Origin: Lachnospiraceae bacterium
GTDB taxonomy: Bacteria > Bacillota > Clostridia > Lachnospirales > Lachnospiraceae
Direction: 5' to 3'
NCBI GenBank assembly: GCA_022799755.1
Contig: JAAWOU010000036.1
Span: 1-32,091 of the forward strand
Length of the DNA: 32,091 nt
In this document: in pieces, positions 17,143 through 26,345 of the stretch
Position numbering within the stretch: the first letter of the stretch is position 1
Layout of the letters: the number at the start of each line of letters is the position of its first letter
Made by a program: the position numbers and the translations under genes
Notes under the pieces: generated by a model
Database searches by the model: none
What the model was told of the DNA's origin: nothing
Seen by the model: only the letters and a program-made list of their open reading frames with translations

Positions 17143-18030
17143 ATGGCGGAAAAGACATATAAAATCAAGAAGCACAATATCAAAAAGACAAAAAGGGTAA
17201 ACCGCTCCACAGGAGGAAACATTCTGGTGTTTATCATGCTCCTGGTTCTGGGGGGATTCATGATACTGCCGGTACTGTATACGGTGGTGCAGGCGTTCAA
17301 GCCCATGGAGGAGCTGTTCATATTCCCGCCCAGGTTCACGATTTCCAACCCTACGCTGAAGAATTTTAAACTCATCGGACAGCTTGTGGACAACTTGTGG
17401 GTACCCTTTTCAAGGTATACTTTCAACAGTATCTTCGTGAGCGCGGCTGGTACGGCCGGCAACGTAATCATTGCGTCCATGGCGGCCTACCCCCTGGCAA
17501 AAAACGACTTTCCGGGAAAAAAGGTGCTGTTCAAAATCGTGACCGTGGCGCTTCTGTTTTCCGGAGGTGTCTTAAGCCTGGCCCAGTACATCATCATGGC
17601 CAAACTGCACATGATCAACACCTACTGGGCGCTGATCCTGCCCTCGGTAGCCACCCCTATGGGACTGTTTTTGATGAAGCAGTTCATGGAGGGAATCAGC
17701 ACATCCCTGCTGGAAGCTGCCAGACTGGACGGCATGAACGAATTCCAGATTTACTGGAGCATTGTGATGCCCAACGTGAAGCCGGCCTGGCTTACCATGA
17801 TTATCTTCGCGTTCCAGGGTATGTGGAGCATGACAGGGGGGAATTTCATCTACAAAGAGGGGCTGAAGATGCTGCCCACGGCGCTGGCCCAGATCCAGTC
17901 AGGGGGAATCGCCCGGGCCGGCGTGGCTGCAGCGGCGAACCTTTTGATGTTCCTGCCGCCAGTGGCCATGTTCCTGGTCACTCAGAGCAGCATCATGGAG
18001 ACCATGGCGCATGCAGGGATCAAGGAGTAA
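17143..18030 (+). CDS. Carbohydrate ABC transporter permease, MalG type
   Basis: This is the second membrane subunit of the first importer: 295 residues, six predicted helices and an EAA loop EAARLDGMNEFQIYWSIVMP. A long Lys-rich N-terminus precedes the first helix. GGAGGGCGG before the ATG at 17143 supports the start. It forms a heterodimer with the preceding permease and receives substrate from the 904-residue binding protein. No ATPase gene is next to it. Confidence 0.93.
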   Translation: MAEKTYKIKKHNIKKTKRVNRSTGGNILVFIMLLVLGGFMILPVLYTVVQAFKPMEELFIFPPRFTISNPTLKNFKLIGQLVDNLWVPFSRYTFNSIFVSAAGTAGNVIIASMAAYPLAKNDFPGKKVLFKIVTVALLFSGGVLSLAQYIIMAKLHMINTYWALILPSVATPMGLFLMKQFMEGISTSLLEAARLDGMNEFQIYWSIVMPNVKPAWLTMIIFAFQGMWSMTGGNFIYKEGLKMLPTALAQIQSGGIARAGVAAAANLLMFLPPVAMFLVTQSSIMETMAHAGIKE

Positions 18031-18042
18031 GGGGGGATAGCG

Positions 18043-19584
18043 GTGGAACAGTTTGGAAAGAAAGGGTTTTGGAGGAGAGGATGGCGGCCGGCAGCGGCAG
18101 CGCTTATACTGACGCTTCTGGTGCCAGCCAGAGTGCATGCGGATTACCGGTATGACTCCTTTGGGAATGCCATTCCGTCCCAGTACGCTTATGTGGCTGA
18201 GACAGATTACAATGGCCTGCAGCTGGGGGTGGGAGCTTTCAACGGGCCCACGGATCTCTATGTGGACAGGGAGGGCAGGATCTATATTGTGGACGCAGGA
18301 AATGACAGGGTTGTCATTTTGAATCAGGATTATGAGCTGTACAAGGTGATTGACAGCTTCCGACTGGACGGGGAGGCAGTAAGTGTCAAGGGAGTCACGG
18401 GCATTTTCGTCCACACGGACGGGCTTTTGTACATGGCGGACAAGAGCCAGGGCAGAATCCTGGTGGCGGACGAGGAGGGCAATGTGGTGCGGGTCATCAC
18501 AAGGCCGGAGTCCAATCTGCTGGAGGAGAGCTCTACCACCACATTCCTGCCCAGGAAAGTGCTGGTGGACAGCCGGGACATTGTCTACATGCTGTCGGAG
18601 AATTCCACCCAGGGCGCCTATATGATCGACGCGTCAGGGAGCTTTTTGGGGTTCTACGGCAGGAACGAGGTACAGCTCACCTGGCAGAGAGTGTATGAGC
18701 TTGCCAAAAGACGGTTTGCCAGCGAGGAACAGCGCTCCAAAATGCAGAATTTCATTCCGGTGGAATTTGCGAACTTTGACATAGACCGGGAGGGCTTCAT
18801 CTATACCGTGACGGCCTACAGCGAATCTCCCATGGAGGATGACATGATAAAGAAGCTGAATCCTCTGGGCAACAATATTTATACGGACGAGTCCATGACC
18901 TGGGGGGATATGCCGGATTATTCCGGAGAGAAGCCTGTGTACAACACCACGTATACGGACATTGCGGTGGACGGGGACGGATTCGCCTACGCCCTGGACG
19001 CGTACTCCGGCAGAGTCTTCTGGTTTGACAACGCTGGCTTCCAGCAGGCTATATTCGGCGGAAGAGGCGCGTATCTGGGAGCTTTCAGCTCACCGGTGGC
19101 CGTGGATACCTTAAACGGGGACGTGCTGGTGCTGGATGGCATCAAGAACAATCTTACAGTGTTTGAGCCCACTTATTTCGGGAATCTGGTGCGGGAGGCG
19201 TATCTGCTGCTGAACCAGGGGTTCTATGGGGAAAGCAGGGAACTGTTCGAGGAAATCGTAAGGATGGACGCCAATTATGAGTGGGCCTATATCGGGCTGG
19301 GGCGGGCCTACTATGAGGACGGCGACTGGGAGAAAGCCCAGGAATGCTTCGAACGCAGCAAGGTGGCTACGGGGTGGTACTCTGAGGTGAAAGAGGATAT
19401 CCGGAACCAAAGCATGAAAGCACATTTCACGGGGATCTTCTTCGGCATCCTGGCCGCCTGCGCCGTGCTGATCATTGCGTCGAAGCTGGTGGCCGCCTAC
19501 CTGAAAGAACAAAATGAGAAAGCCGTTGCCGCAGAAATCGGCGGGGACGGCGGACATGGAATTGAAAAAGGAGGAGACAGATGA
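18043..19584 (+). CDS. Membrane-anchored NHL beta-propeller protein with TPR motif
   Basis: This is a 513-residue exported protein. A signal peptide (about 1-33, ending VHA) is followed by a beta-propeller of NHL-type blades (FNGPTDLYVDREGRIYIVDAGNDRVVILN is the clearest; others lie near residues 125-370). A tetratricopeptide-like pair follows (about 385-440, with YEWAYIGLGRAYYEDGDWEKAQECFERS). A single membrane helix (about 463-485) leaves a short charged tail inside. The start is a GTG at 18043 behind a G-rich Shine-Dalgarno. The layout puts the propeller outside the cell, next to the importers. Its role is unknown; it might bind glycan or scaffold the transporters and the DUF5696 protein. 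It overlaps the YIP1 gene by four bases. Confidence 0.82.
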   Translation: MEQFGKKGFWRRGWRPAAAALILTLLVPARVHADYRYDSFGNAIPSQYAYVAETDYNGLQLGVGAFNGPTDLYVDREGRIYIVDAGNDRVVILNQDYELYKVIDSFRLDGEAVSVKGVTGIFVHTDGLLYMADKSQGRILVADEEGNVVRVITRPESNLLEESSTTTFLPRKVLVDSRDIVYMLSENSTQGAYMIDASGSFLGFYGRNEVQLTWQRVYELAKRRFASEEQRSKMQNFIPVEFANFDIDREGFIYTVTAYSESPMEDDMIKKLNPLGNNIYTDESMTWGDMPDYSGEKPVYNTTYTDIAVDGDGFAYALDAYSGRVFWFDNAGFQQAIFGGRGAYLGAFSSPVAVDTLNGDVLVLDGIKNNLTVFEPTYFGNLVREAYLLLNQGFYGESRELFEEIVRMDANYEWAYIGLGRAYYEDGDWEKAQECFERSKVATGWYSEVKEDIRNQSMKAHFTGIFFGILAACAVLIIASKLVAAYLKEQNEKAVAAEIGGDGGHGIEKGGDR

Positions 19585-20234
19585 GGCGGCAGGGATATTA
19601 CAGTAATATGAGCAAGTACATGTACCCCTTTTACATCCTTTTGCATCCCGCAGACGGTTTTCGGGAGATGAAAGTAAATAAGAAATGCTCCATGTCCTTT
19701 GCCAACGGCGTGCTGGTGCTGTGGGTTCTGTTCGGGATTCTGGACTGGGGGTATGTGGATTTTGACTTCAGGGTCAGCTACAGGCAGCTGGAGGGGAAAG
19801 TGAATATCTTCCAGGTACTGCTTACCAGCGTGGTGATTTTCGCCATCAGCGTGGTGTCCAACTGGTGCTTCTGCACACTGATGGACGGGAAAGGACGGCT
19901 CAAAGAGATCTGGGTGGCCGGGGCCTATGCCATGATGCCCTATGTCCTGCTGGGGATTCTCAGGGTGGGACTGACCCACACCATGGTGTCCGGGGAGGCG
20001 GTCTACCTGACCTATCTGGATGCCATAGGATTGATCTGGAGTGCCCTGCTGGTGTTTATCGGCCTGATGGAAATCCATGACTACAGCGGGCCAAAAACGT
20101 TGGTGTCCCTCTTCTTAACCCTGTGCGGCGTATTGATCATTGCGTTTCTGGTGGTGCTGGTATCGGGACTTGCCACACAGATTTATTCCTTTTTTGCAAC
20201 GATTTTCTATGAATTGAAGCTTCGCTATCTATAG
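19581..20234 (+). CDS. YIP1 family membrane protein
   Basis: This is a 217-residue protein with about five membrane helices. It matches the YIP1 family pattern: an N-terminal HPADGFREMK motif, then helices at about 42-57, 78-95, 113-130, 150-165 and 175-205. It starts within the last bases of the preceding gene behind AAGGAGGAG. Bacterial YIP1 proteins have no settled function; the eukaryotic namesake acts in vesicle traffic. Here its tight coupling to the NHL and DUF5696 genes suggests a membrane partner of the importer or surface complex. Confidence 0.82.
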   Translation: MRRQGYYSNMSKYMYPFYILLHPADGFREMKVNKKCSMSFANGVLVLWVLFGILDWGYVDFDFRVSYRQLEGKVNIFQVLLTSVVIFAISVVSNWCFCTLMDGKGRLKEIWVAGAYAMMPYVLLGILRVGLTHTMVSGEAVYLTYLDAIGLIWSALLVFIGLMEIHDYSGPKTLVSLFLTLCGVLIIAFLVVLVSGLATQIYSFFATIFYELKLRYL

Positions 20235-20285
20235 GCGTGGCAAGTGGAAACGAGATGCCTGTTTGGCGGGCGCAGGAGTGTGGAT

Positions 20286-22754
20286 ATGAGAAAATTTACG
20301 GAGATATTTCGGAAAATGCAGCCGGAGACCAGGGGAAAAAGCGTATACGGACGGCTTGCCGGAGGGAGAATTCTGGCAGTGATGCTGGCAATGGGGCTTT
20401 TACTGCAGACGGTTGACCTGAGAAATGTGAAAGCCGCGGAGGAAACGGAGACTGCAGGCACGGAACAGGCAGGGGAGGACGCCTCCGGCACAGAGGAAGA
20501 GATCCCGCTTCCGCAGCAGCGAATCGGAAGCAACTGGGAAAAGGCTGCGGGCAGGGCCGCAGAACTGGGTTATACCTATCTGGCCATGGAGAACCATAGA
20601 GCGGCCTTTTACATCAACGAAGACGGAAATGTCGGCATACAGGACAAGGCCTCCGGAAAGTGGCTTACTTCCGTGCCTACAGAGGAGGCCAGGGAAGCGG
20701 ACGAACTGGCGAAAGCCGTGAACAAGATGAACCTGGGGAGCGATTATCAGGTGGTGTTTGTAGACCAGAACGGGGCCACAACTGTGAAGAACACACTGGC
20801 GGGAGCCGTAAATGACGGTAATGTCAGACTGGAAGCCGTGGACGGTGGAGTAAAGGTCTGGTATTACATAGCGGATACGGCCGTGGCTTTTTCCGTATTG
20901 TACCGGCTGACGGAGGACGGCTTTACGGTGACAATCCCCTTTGCGGATTTCCTGGAGCACATCCAGGAGGGAAGAGTAGCGCCGGACCGGGCTACGGTGT
21001 CCTATTGGGGTATTCGGGACATCAGTATCCTGCCCTATTTCGGAGCCGCGGGGGCCCGGGACGAAGGCTATATGCTGATTCCGGACGGCAGCGGCGCGCT
21101 GATTGCGTTCAACAACCAGAAATCCTCCTATGGCGCTTACAGTCAGGACATTTATGGCAGAGATCCGGTACTGGTTCTGGAGAGAAACATGAAAAATGCC
21201 AGGAACGTGTTAATGCCGGTGTTTGGAGCTTCTTTCGGCGACTACGGTTTTTTCGCCACTGCACAGAAAGGGGCAGCCAGCGCCTCGGTGAATGCCATGA
21301 GTGCAGGCACACTGACCTCCTACAACAATGTCTACATGGCTTTCCGCTATAGACAGAGCATGTCCGCCGTTCGCTCCGTAGCCAACGGCTATGGGGAAAG
21401 CCGATCCCTGGCCAGCACGGTTGTGGTGGACAACCAATATTCGGAGAACTGCTACCAGCTGCGGTACTGGCTGCTGGATCAGGATTCCGCGGACTATGTG
21501 GGGATGGCCCAGTGCTATCAGGACTATCTGATCTCGGAGGGGATGACTAAAAAGGAGGCGGCCTCCCAGGCCTCCCTGTACCTGACCCTGTACGGTGGGA
21601 TAGAGGACACGGATTATTTCCTGGGCATCCCGTACAAGACAGTGCGGAAGCTGACCACCTATACAGAAGCGCAGGAAATCATACAGAATCTGAAAGCGGG
21701 AGGCATAGACCATATGGCGGTGCGCTATTGCGGCTGGCAGAAAGACGGACTGGAAGCCACTGTACCCACCACGGTGAAATATGAGGGGGCTTTGGGAGGG
21801 AAGAAAGACTTCAGGGCCCTGGAGGACAGCGCCGAGGAGGCGGGAATCCGGTTTTTCCCGGATGTGGATTTCCTGAATTTCTATAAAAGCGGCAAATACT
21901 CTGTCAATAGCGACGCCATCCAGGCAGCCACCCACGACACCGCATGGCAGTATACCTACGACCTGAATCTGGGAAGCAGACAGAAAGAAAACCGCTGGAG
22001 AATGCTTACGCCTAACATGAGCATGGAGGCTTTCACGAAATTCATGGAGAACCGGGATATGCTTGCCTCCCGGGGAATCAGCCTGGGAGCGCTGGGTTCT
22101 ACGCTATACTCGGATTTCACGGCCAGAAGCAATCGAATTCACCGGGACGATGCATTAAAGCTGTGGTCCCAGATGGTGCGGACAGCGTCGGAGGCCTTTG
22201 ACGAAGTGATGGTGGAGACCGGAAATATCTATGCAGCCATGTACGCGGATTATGTGGCCAACGTGACCTCGGATTCCACAGGGTACAATCTGACCGACGA
22301 GACAGTACCCTTTTACCAGATTGTGCTCCATGGCTATGTGTCTTATGGTACGGAGCCCATCAATTTGAGTCCCGACCCGGAGAAAGCGCTGCTAAAGGCC
22401 CTGGAAACGGGGAGCAATCCGGGATTCTCCCTGATATACGGCGATGCGGCCGAGCTTTCGGACACCCGGTACAATTACTTGTACAATGCAGGGTACGAGA
22501 GCTGGAAAGAGTCCGTGCAGGAATACTACGCTCGAGTGGAGCCTGTGCTGTCGGCTGTGGCAGGGCAGGAGATTACGGGACATGAGAGGCTTGCGGACAA
22601 TGTGTACCGGACGGATTTCGGCGCAGCCGGTTCGGTGTATGTGAATTACGGCAAAAAGGACGTCATGGCGGACAACATCACCATCGCCGCCAGGGACTAT
22701 GTGTACGTGGAAAAGGAAAGGAGGGAACAGGCATGGCAGGAAAACGCAAATTGA
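20286..22754 (+). CDS. DUF5696 protein, candidate TIM-barrel glycoside hydrolase, exported
   Basis: This is an 822-residue protein. A signal segment or anchor lies at about residues 19-45 and ends VKAAEE. An N-terminal beta-rich region (about 90-300) resembles the beta-sandwich that precedes the barrel in several large glycosidases. The central part (about 380-760) reads like an alpha/beta barrel: IDHMAVRYCGWQKDG, IRFFPDVDFLNFY, LGSTLYSDFTAR (Asp about 610) and VMVETGNIYAAMYADY (Glu about 644) sit where strand-end catalytic acids occur. The C-terminal beta region includes NVYRTDFGAAGSVYVNYG. The family is DUF5696 and no activity is established; the glycosidase proposal is inference. AGGAG at 20274-20278 favours ATG 20286 over the GTG at 20244. 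It overlaps the next permease by 22 bases. Confidence 0.82.
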   Translation: MRKFTEIFRKMQPETRGKSVYGRLAGGRILAVMLAMGLLLQTVDLRNVKAAEETETAGTEQAGEDASGTEEEIPLPQQRIGSNWEKAAGRAAELGYTYLAMENHRAAFYINEDGNVGIQDKASGKWLTSVPTEEAREADELAKAVNKMNLGSDYQVVFVDQNGATTVKNTLAGAVNDGNVRLEAVDGGVKVWYYIADTAVAFSVLYRLTEDGFTVTIPFADFLEHIQEGRVAPDRATVSYWGIRDISILPYFGAAGARDEGYMLIPDGSGALIAFNNQKSSYGAYSQDIYGRDPVLVLERNMKNARNVLMPVFGASFGDYGFFATAQKGAASASVNAMSAGTLTSYNNVYMAFRYRQSMSAVRSVANGYGESRSLASTVVVDNQYSENCYQLRYWLLDQDSADYVGMAQCYQDYLISEGMTKKEAASQASLYLTLYGGIEDTDYFLGIPYKTVRKLTTYTEAQEIIQNLKAGGIDHMAVRYCGWQKDGLEATVPTTVKYEGALGGKKDFRALEDSAEEAGIRFFPDVDFLNFYKSGKYSVNSDAIQAATHDTAWQYTYDLNLGSRQKENRWRMLTPNMSMEAFTKFMENRDMLASRGISLGALGSTLYSDFTARSNRIHRDDALKLWSQMVRTASEAFDEVMVETGNIYAAMYADYVANVTSDSTGYNLTDETVPFYQIVLHGYVSYGTEPINLSPDPEKALLKALETGSNPGFSLIYGDAAELSDTRYNYLYNAGYESWKESVQEYYARVEPVLSAVAGQEITGHERLADNVYRTDFGAAGSVYVNYGKKDVMADNITIAARDYVYVEKERREQAWQENAN

Positions 22755-23635
22755 ACAGAATGCGGCGCAGGGAAGCAAGAACGGGCTATGCATTTATCTC
22801 CGTATGGCTGATTGGATTCGTGTTCCTCTTCCTAAGGCCCCTGGGCATGGCTTTCTACTATTCCTTTCAGGAAATGACCATTATGCCTGACGGGGTGCAT
22901 TATACCTTTACGGGATTGGAGAACTTCATCTATAAGTTCCGGGACGATATTTATTTTTTTGACGATGTGGTGTGGCCGGGGCTGTCCAAATTTGTGATTG
23001 AGGTACCCATTTGCGTTATTTTCAGCCTGTTCATTGCCATGGTGCTGAACCAGGAATTCAGAGGCAGGACATTTGCCAGGGCGCTGTTCTTCCTGCCGGT
23101 GATCATCACTTCAGGCATCGCCATACAGGTGCTCCGTTCCTATGGGATGGACACCTCCATGGAGACGGAGAACACCTATTTGTTTTCCTCAAATGGTGTG
23201 GCCCAGATTTTAAGCTCAGCGGGACTGCCGCAGATGATTGTGGACGTATTCACTCAGATTGCGGACAGACTCTTTGACATTGTGTGGATGTCGGGCATCC
23301 AGATCATACTGTACCTGTCGGGACTCCAGGGAATACCGGCATCGGAATACGAGGCAGCTCAGATAGAGGGCGCCACAGCCTGGGAGTGCTTCTGGAAGAT
23401 CACCTGGGTGAGAATCTCCCCCATTACCCTCGTGGTGGTGGTGTACTCGCTGATCGACTCCTTTACCAATGTGTCCAATACCATGATCAAGTTTGTTTAT
23501 GAGGAATATTCGCTTCGAGGAAATTTGGGAGGGAGTTCGGCCTTGGGCCTGTCCTACTGCCTGGTGGCATTCCTGATCATACTGGTGATATACGCCATAA
23601 CCTCCAGGCATGTATTCTATGTAAACGAGAATTAG
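22733..23635 (+). CDS. Carbohydrate ABC transporter permease, MalF type (second importer)
   Basis: This is a 300-residue CUT1 permease with six predicted helices. A Lys/Arg-rich start leads into AFISVWLIGFVFLFLRPLGMAFYYSF, and the EAA loop is EAAQIEGATAWECFWKITW. It starts 22 bases inside the DUF5696 gene behind AAAGGAGGG, so the two are translationally coupled. With the following permease and the lipoprotein at 24770 it forms a second importer in the same operon. Confidence 0.93.
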   Translation: MAGKRKLNRMRRREARTGYAFISVWLIGFVFLFLRPLGMAFYYSFQEMTIMPDGVHYTFTGLENFIYKFRDDIYFFDDVVWPGLSKFVIEVPICVIFSLFIAMVLNQEFRGRTFARALFFLPVIITSGIAIQVLRSYGMDTSMETENTYLFSSNGVAQILSSAGLPQMIVDVFTQIADRLFDIVWMSGIQIILYLSGLQGIPASEYEAAQIEGATAWECFWKITWVRISPITLVVVVYSLIDSFTNVSNTMIKFVYEEYSLRGNLGGSSALGLSYCLVAFLIILVIYAITSRHVFYVNEN

Positions 23636-23648
23636 AAAGGAGCGGCAT

Positions 23649-24674
23649 ATGAGAGTGCATATTGAGAAGCCGCATACGCGAAAAAGCGGGGAGAGGGCGG
23701 GAGCGCCGCTTCGGAAGCGCTTTGGGAAGAAGAACCTGTACGGATGGTCCAGACGGGTGTGGAGCGTCTGCAGATTTCTGCTGATATTCGGGCTGGGATT
23801 TGTCATCCTCTATCCCCTGCTGCAGATTCTGTCCAAGGTATTCATGCCTACGAATCAGTATCAAGACCTGAGTGTGATCTGGATTCCCAAATCCCTGACG
23901 CTGAACAACCTGAAGAATGCCATAGAACATACCAAATACTGGTCTTCCCTTTGGAACACTCTGATCCTGTGTCTGAGCTGCGCGGTCATACAGATTGTGG
24001 TCTGTTCCATGACAGGTTACGGGTTTGCCAGGTTCCGGTTCCCACTGAGAGAGCCGTTGTTCTTGCTGGTGATACTGAGTATCATCATACCCACCCAGAT
24101 TATCTTCCTGCCCTCTTTTGTGCAGTATCGATTCTTCGATTATCTGGGCATAGGCAGGCTGCTGGGCCTGATCACCGGGAAGCCCTATACGGAGTTTACC
24201 ACCAGCCTCATTGACTCCAGGTGGTCTTTCTGGATTCCGTCCTTATTCGGCGTGGGGCTGCGCTCGGGGATATTCATCTATCTGTTCCGCCAGTGCTTCC
24301 GCAATATTCCCAAGGAGCTGGAGGAGGCGGCAAAGATAGACGGCTGCGGCAGTCTCGCCACCTACGTGCGGATCATGCTGCCCAATGCCAAGTCCTCCAT
24401 ACTGACCGTGTTCCTGTTCTCCATGGTTTGGCACTGGAACGAATATACACTGACCAGGACATTCTTCCCCCAGCTCCATCAGCCGCTGGCCGTCATGCTG
24501 AACCGTGCCATTGACGGCATGGTGGACAACTATGTGCTGCGCCTGGATCTGGCATATCAGATGGGCGTGGTGTACGCGGCGGTACTGCTTTTCATATTGC
24601 CCATATTGATTGTCTATATCTTCGCCCAGCGCTGGTTTGTGGAGGGCGTGGAGAGCTCGGGCATCAAGGGATGA
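23649..24674 (+). CDS. Carbohydrate ABC transporter permease, MalG type (second importer)
   Basis: This is a 341-residue membrane subunit with an EAA loop EAAKIDGCGSLATYVRIMLP and a typical C-terminal YIFAQRWFVEGVESSGIKG. It is longer than usual because of a segment of about 40 residues (YLGIGRLLGLITGKPYTEF...SRWSFWIP) between helices 3 and 4. GAAAGGAG before the ATG at 23649 supports the start. It lies 13 bases after its partner permease. Confidence 0.93.
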   Translation: MRVHIEKPHTRKSGERAGAPLRKRFGKKNLYGWSRRVWSVCRFLLIFGLGFVILYPLLQILSKVFMPTNQYQDLSVIWIPKSLTLNNLKNAIEHTKYWSSLWNTLILCLSCAVIQIVVCSMTGYGFARFRFPLREPLFLLVILSIIIPTQIIFLPSFVQYRFFDYLGIGRLLGLITGKPYTEFTTSLIDSRWSFWIPSLFGVGLRSGIFIYLFRQCFRNIPKELEEAAKIDGCGSLATYVRIMLPNAKSSILTVFLFSMVWHWNEYTLTRTFFPQLHQPLAVMLNRAIDGMVDNYVLRLDLAYQMGVVYAAVLLFILPILIVYIFAQRWFVEGVESSGIKG

Positions 24675-24702
24675 TTAACTACAAAACTGTGATTTTATGG
24701 GT

Positions 24703-24723
24703 CTGCGCCGCAGGCAGGCGCAG
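24703..24723 (+). other. Intercistronic hairpin before the lipoprotein gene
   Basis: CTGCGCC (24703-24709) pairs with GGCGCAG (24717-24723) over a 7-base loop in the only sizeable gap of the operon. It may protect the 3' end of upstream mRNA or partly terminate. A TATAAT at 24739-24744 lacks a good -35, so a separate promoter for the binding protein is only possible. Confidence 0.4.
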
Positions 24724-24769
24724 CCTTATAAAATAGATTATAATACTTTATACCGAAGGAGGTAAGAAA

Positions 24770-26200
24770 ATGAAAAAGAAAGCATTATTGAGCGCATTGC
24801 TGGCGGCATCCATGGTGATGGGTACCCTGTCAGGATGCGGAAACGCCGGCAACGGTGAGAGTTCCGGCCAGCAGTCGTCCACGCCTGAATCCAAAGAGGA
24901 GAGCAAGGCGGAGGAAAGCAAGGAAGAGGAGAGCAGCGAGACTCCTGAGGAGAGCGAAGAGGCCTCCGGATCCGATGCCGCATGGCAGAGCCTGCTGGAA
25001 ATCGACACACTGGAAGATCCTAACGTAACCCTTGACCACTACTGGGATCCGGAGGGAAGAGACTTCTTTGAGATGGCGGCCATCAAGCGCTACGAAGAGA
25101 AGTACGGCGAGGGCACGGTTACGGTGAATGTCATCGGATGGAATGGGGGTATCGAAGCCCTGCAGAACGAGCTTTCCGCAAATGATGTGAGCGATTTGAT
25201 ATTTACAGAGGGAAATGCCTGTTTCCCCAGCTATGCCACCAAGAATTATTTCCAGCCCATTACGGAGTACATCCAGAAAGACCTTGGCAGCGATTTCATG
25301 GATGAGGCTTCCATGAGCAACTTTAAGTACTGCGATGAGTATTATGTATTTACCAACGCGGCAGCCACAAGGCCCTATCTGCTGGCTTACTATATTCCCA
25401 TGTTCAAGGACAATGCCCTTGAGACCCCTGGGGAGCTGCTTGCCAAGGGAGAATGGACATGGGACAAATTCCTGGAGTACTGCGATATGCTCACAGTTGA
25501 CAACGATGGCGACGGCAAAATCGACCAGTGGGGACTTGGACCTCGTTATAAATTGCAGAACTTCGCCTATGCCTCCGGCATCGTAGGCATCCAGGAAGTC
25601 GGAAACGGCGCTCTGCAGTCCAACTGGGAAGACGAGAACATGCTGAAGTATTTCGAGTTTATCACCAAACTGGAGACCATACAGGCCCGTGCAAAGAACG
25701 AGGAAGGAAATGTCTATAATGATGGCTGGCTGGGAACAGGCGCCATGTACATCGAAGCTATCAATCAGGAGCAGCTGGCCAACAGGGATGAGGACGGCAA
25801 GATCCTTGGCAACAATGAGGATACCAGTTTTGTCCCCCTGCCCACTATTGATGGTTCCATGGCTTCCACTCCCGTATGGGACAAGGGCTATGCGATTCCT
25901 GAGGGCGCGGGAAATCCTTTGGGCGGCGCCGTGCTGGCAGCTATGATTCTGGATGAGTATGCAAAGGGTCTGAAGGCAGAGCAGGAACAGTACATGACAG
26001 CCGATGAATTGAAGCTTTACTACGATTGTATGGCCAACACCATTCCCCAGAGGAAGAATGACGACCTGTATGAGGGCGTGACCATGAGCTACGGTGAGGA
26101 GGAAGCCAAGGAGGGAACTCCTGCGGCTACTATCATAGATACCTACAAGGATGTGGTAAAGAACGAAGTACAGGCTTACAATGATAAGCTTGGACAGTGA
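24770..26200 (+). CDS. Carbohydrate-binding lipoprotein of ABC importer (family 1 solute-binding protein)
   Basis: This is a 476-residue lipoprotein: signal peptide with lipobox LSGC (Cys at about residue 23), then a Ser/Glu-rich tether (about 25-65) that spaces it from the membrane. The mature fold starts near ALEIDTLED. Typical segments are NGGIEALQNELSANDVSDLIF, GEWTWDKFLEYCDML and KGYAIPEGAGNP. DNDGDGKIDQWG at about 244-255 is a calcium-loop-like motif seen in many binding proteins of this group. It has a very strong Shine-Dalgarno (GAAGGAGGT), in line with the excess of binding protein that importers need. It closes the operon and most likely feeds the second permease pair. Confidence 0.92.
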   Translation: MKKKALLSALLAASMVMGTLSGCGNAGNGESSGQQSSTPESKEESKAEESKEEESSETPEESEEASGSDAAWQSLLEIDTLEDPNVTLDHYWDPEGRDFFEMAAIKRYEEKYGEGTVTVNVIGWNGGIEALQNELSANDVSDLIFTEGNACFPSYATKNYFQPITEYIQKDLGSDFMDEASMSNFKYCDEYYVFTNAAATRPYLLAYYIPMFKDNALETPGELLAKGEWTWDKFLEYCDMLTVDNDGDGKIDQWGLGPRYKLQNFAYASGIVGIQEVGNGALQSNWEDENMLKYFEFITKLETIQARAKNEEGNVYNDGWLGTGAMYIEAINQEQLANRDEDGKILGNNEDTSFVPLPTIDGSMASTPVWDKGYAIPEGAGNPLGGAVLAAMILDEYAKGLKAEQEQYMTADELKLYYDCMANTIPQRKNDDLYEGVTMSYGEEEAKEGTPAATIIDTYKDVVKNEVQAYNDKLGQ

Positions 26201-26295
26201 TTACGGATTGGCGGTTGTAATACGGTCAGGCTGGCATTAGCGGCATGATTTTCGAACAAAACGGGCTATCGGAAAATTGATGGTCCGGCAAAGGC

Positions 26296-26345
26296 GGAGG
26301 AGAGGCAATGACTCGCACAGGTCACTGCCTCTCCTCTGAAAATTT
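26296..26345 (+). terminator. Operon terminator
   Basis: A stem of about 16 pairs with one mismatch (26296-26312 with 26321-26337) encloses an 8-base loop and is followed by gaaaatttta. It lies about 95 bases after the last operon gene and is the strongest terminator in the region. Confidence 0.85.
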
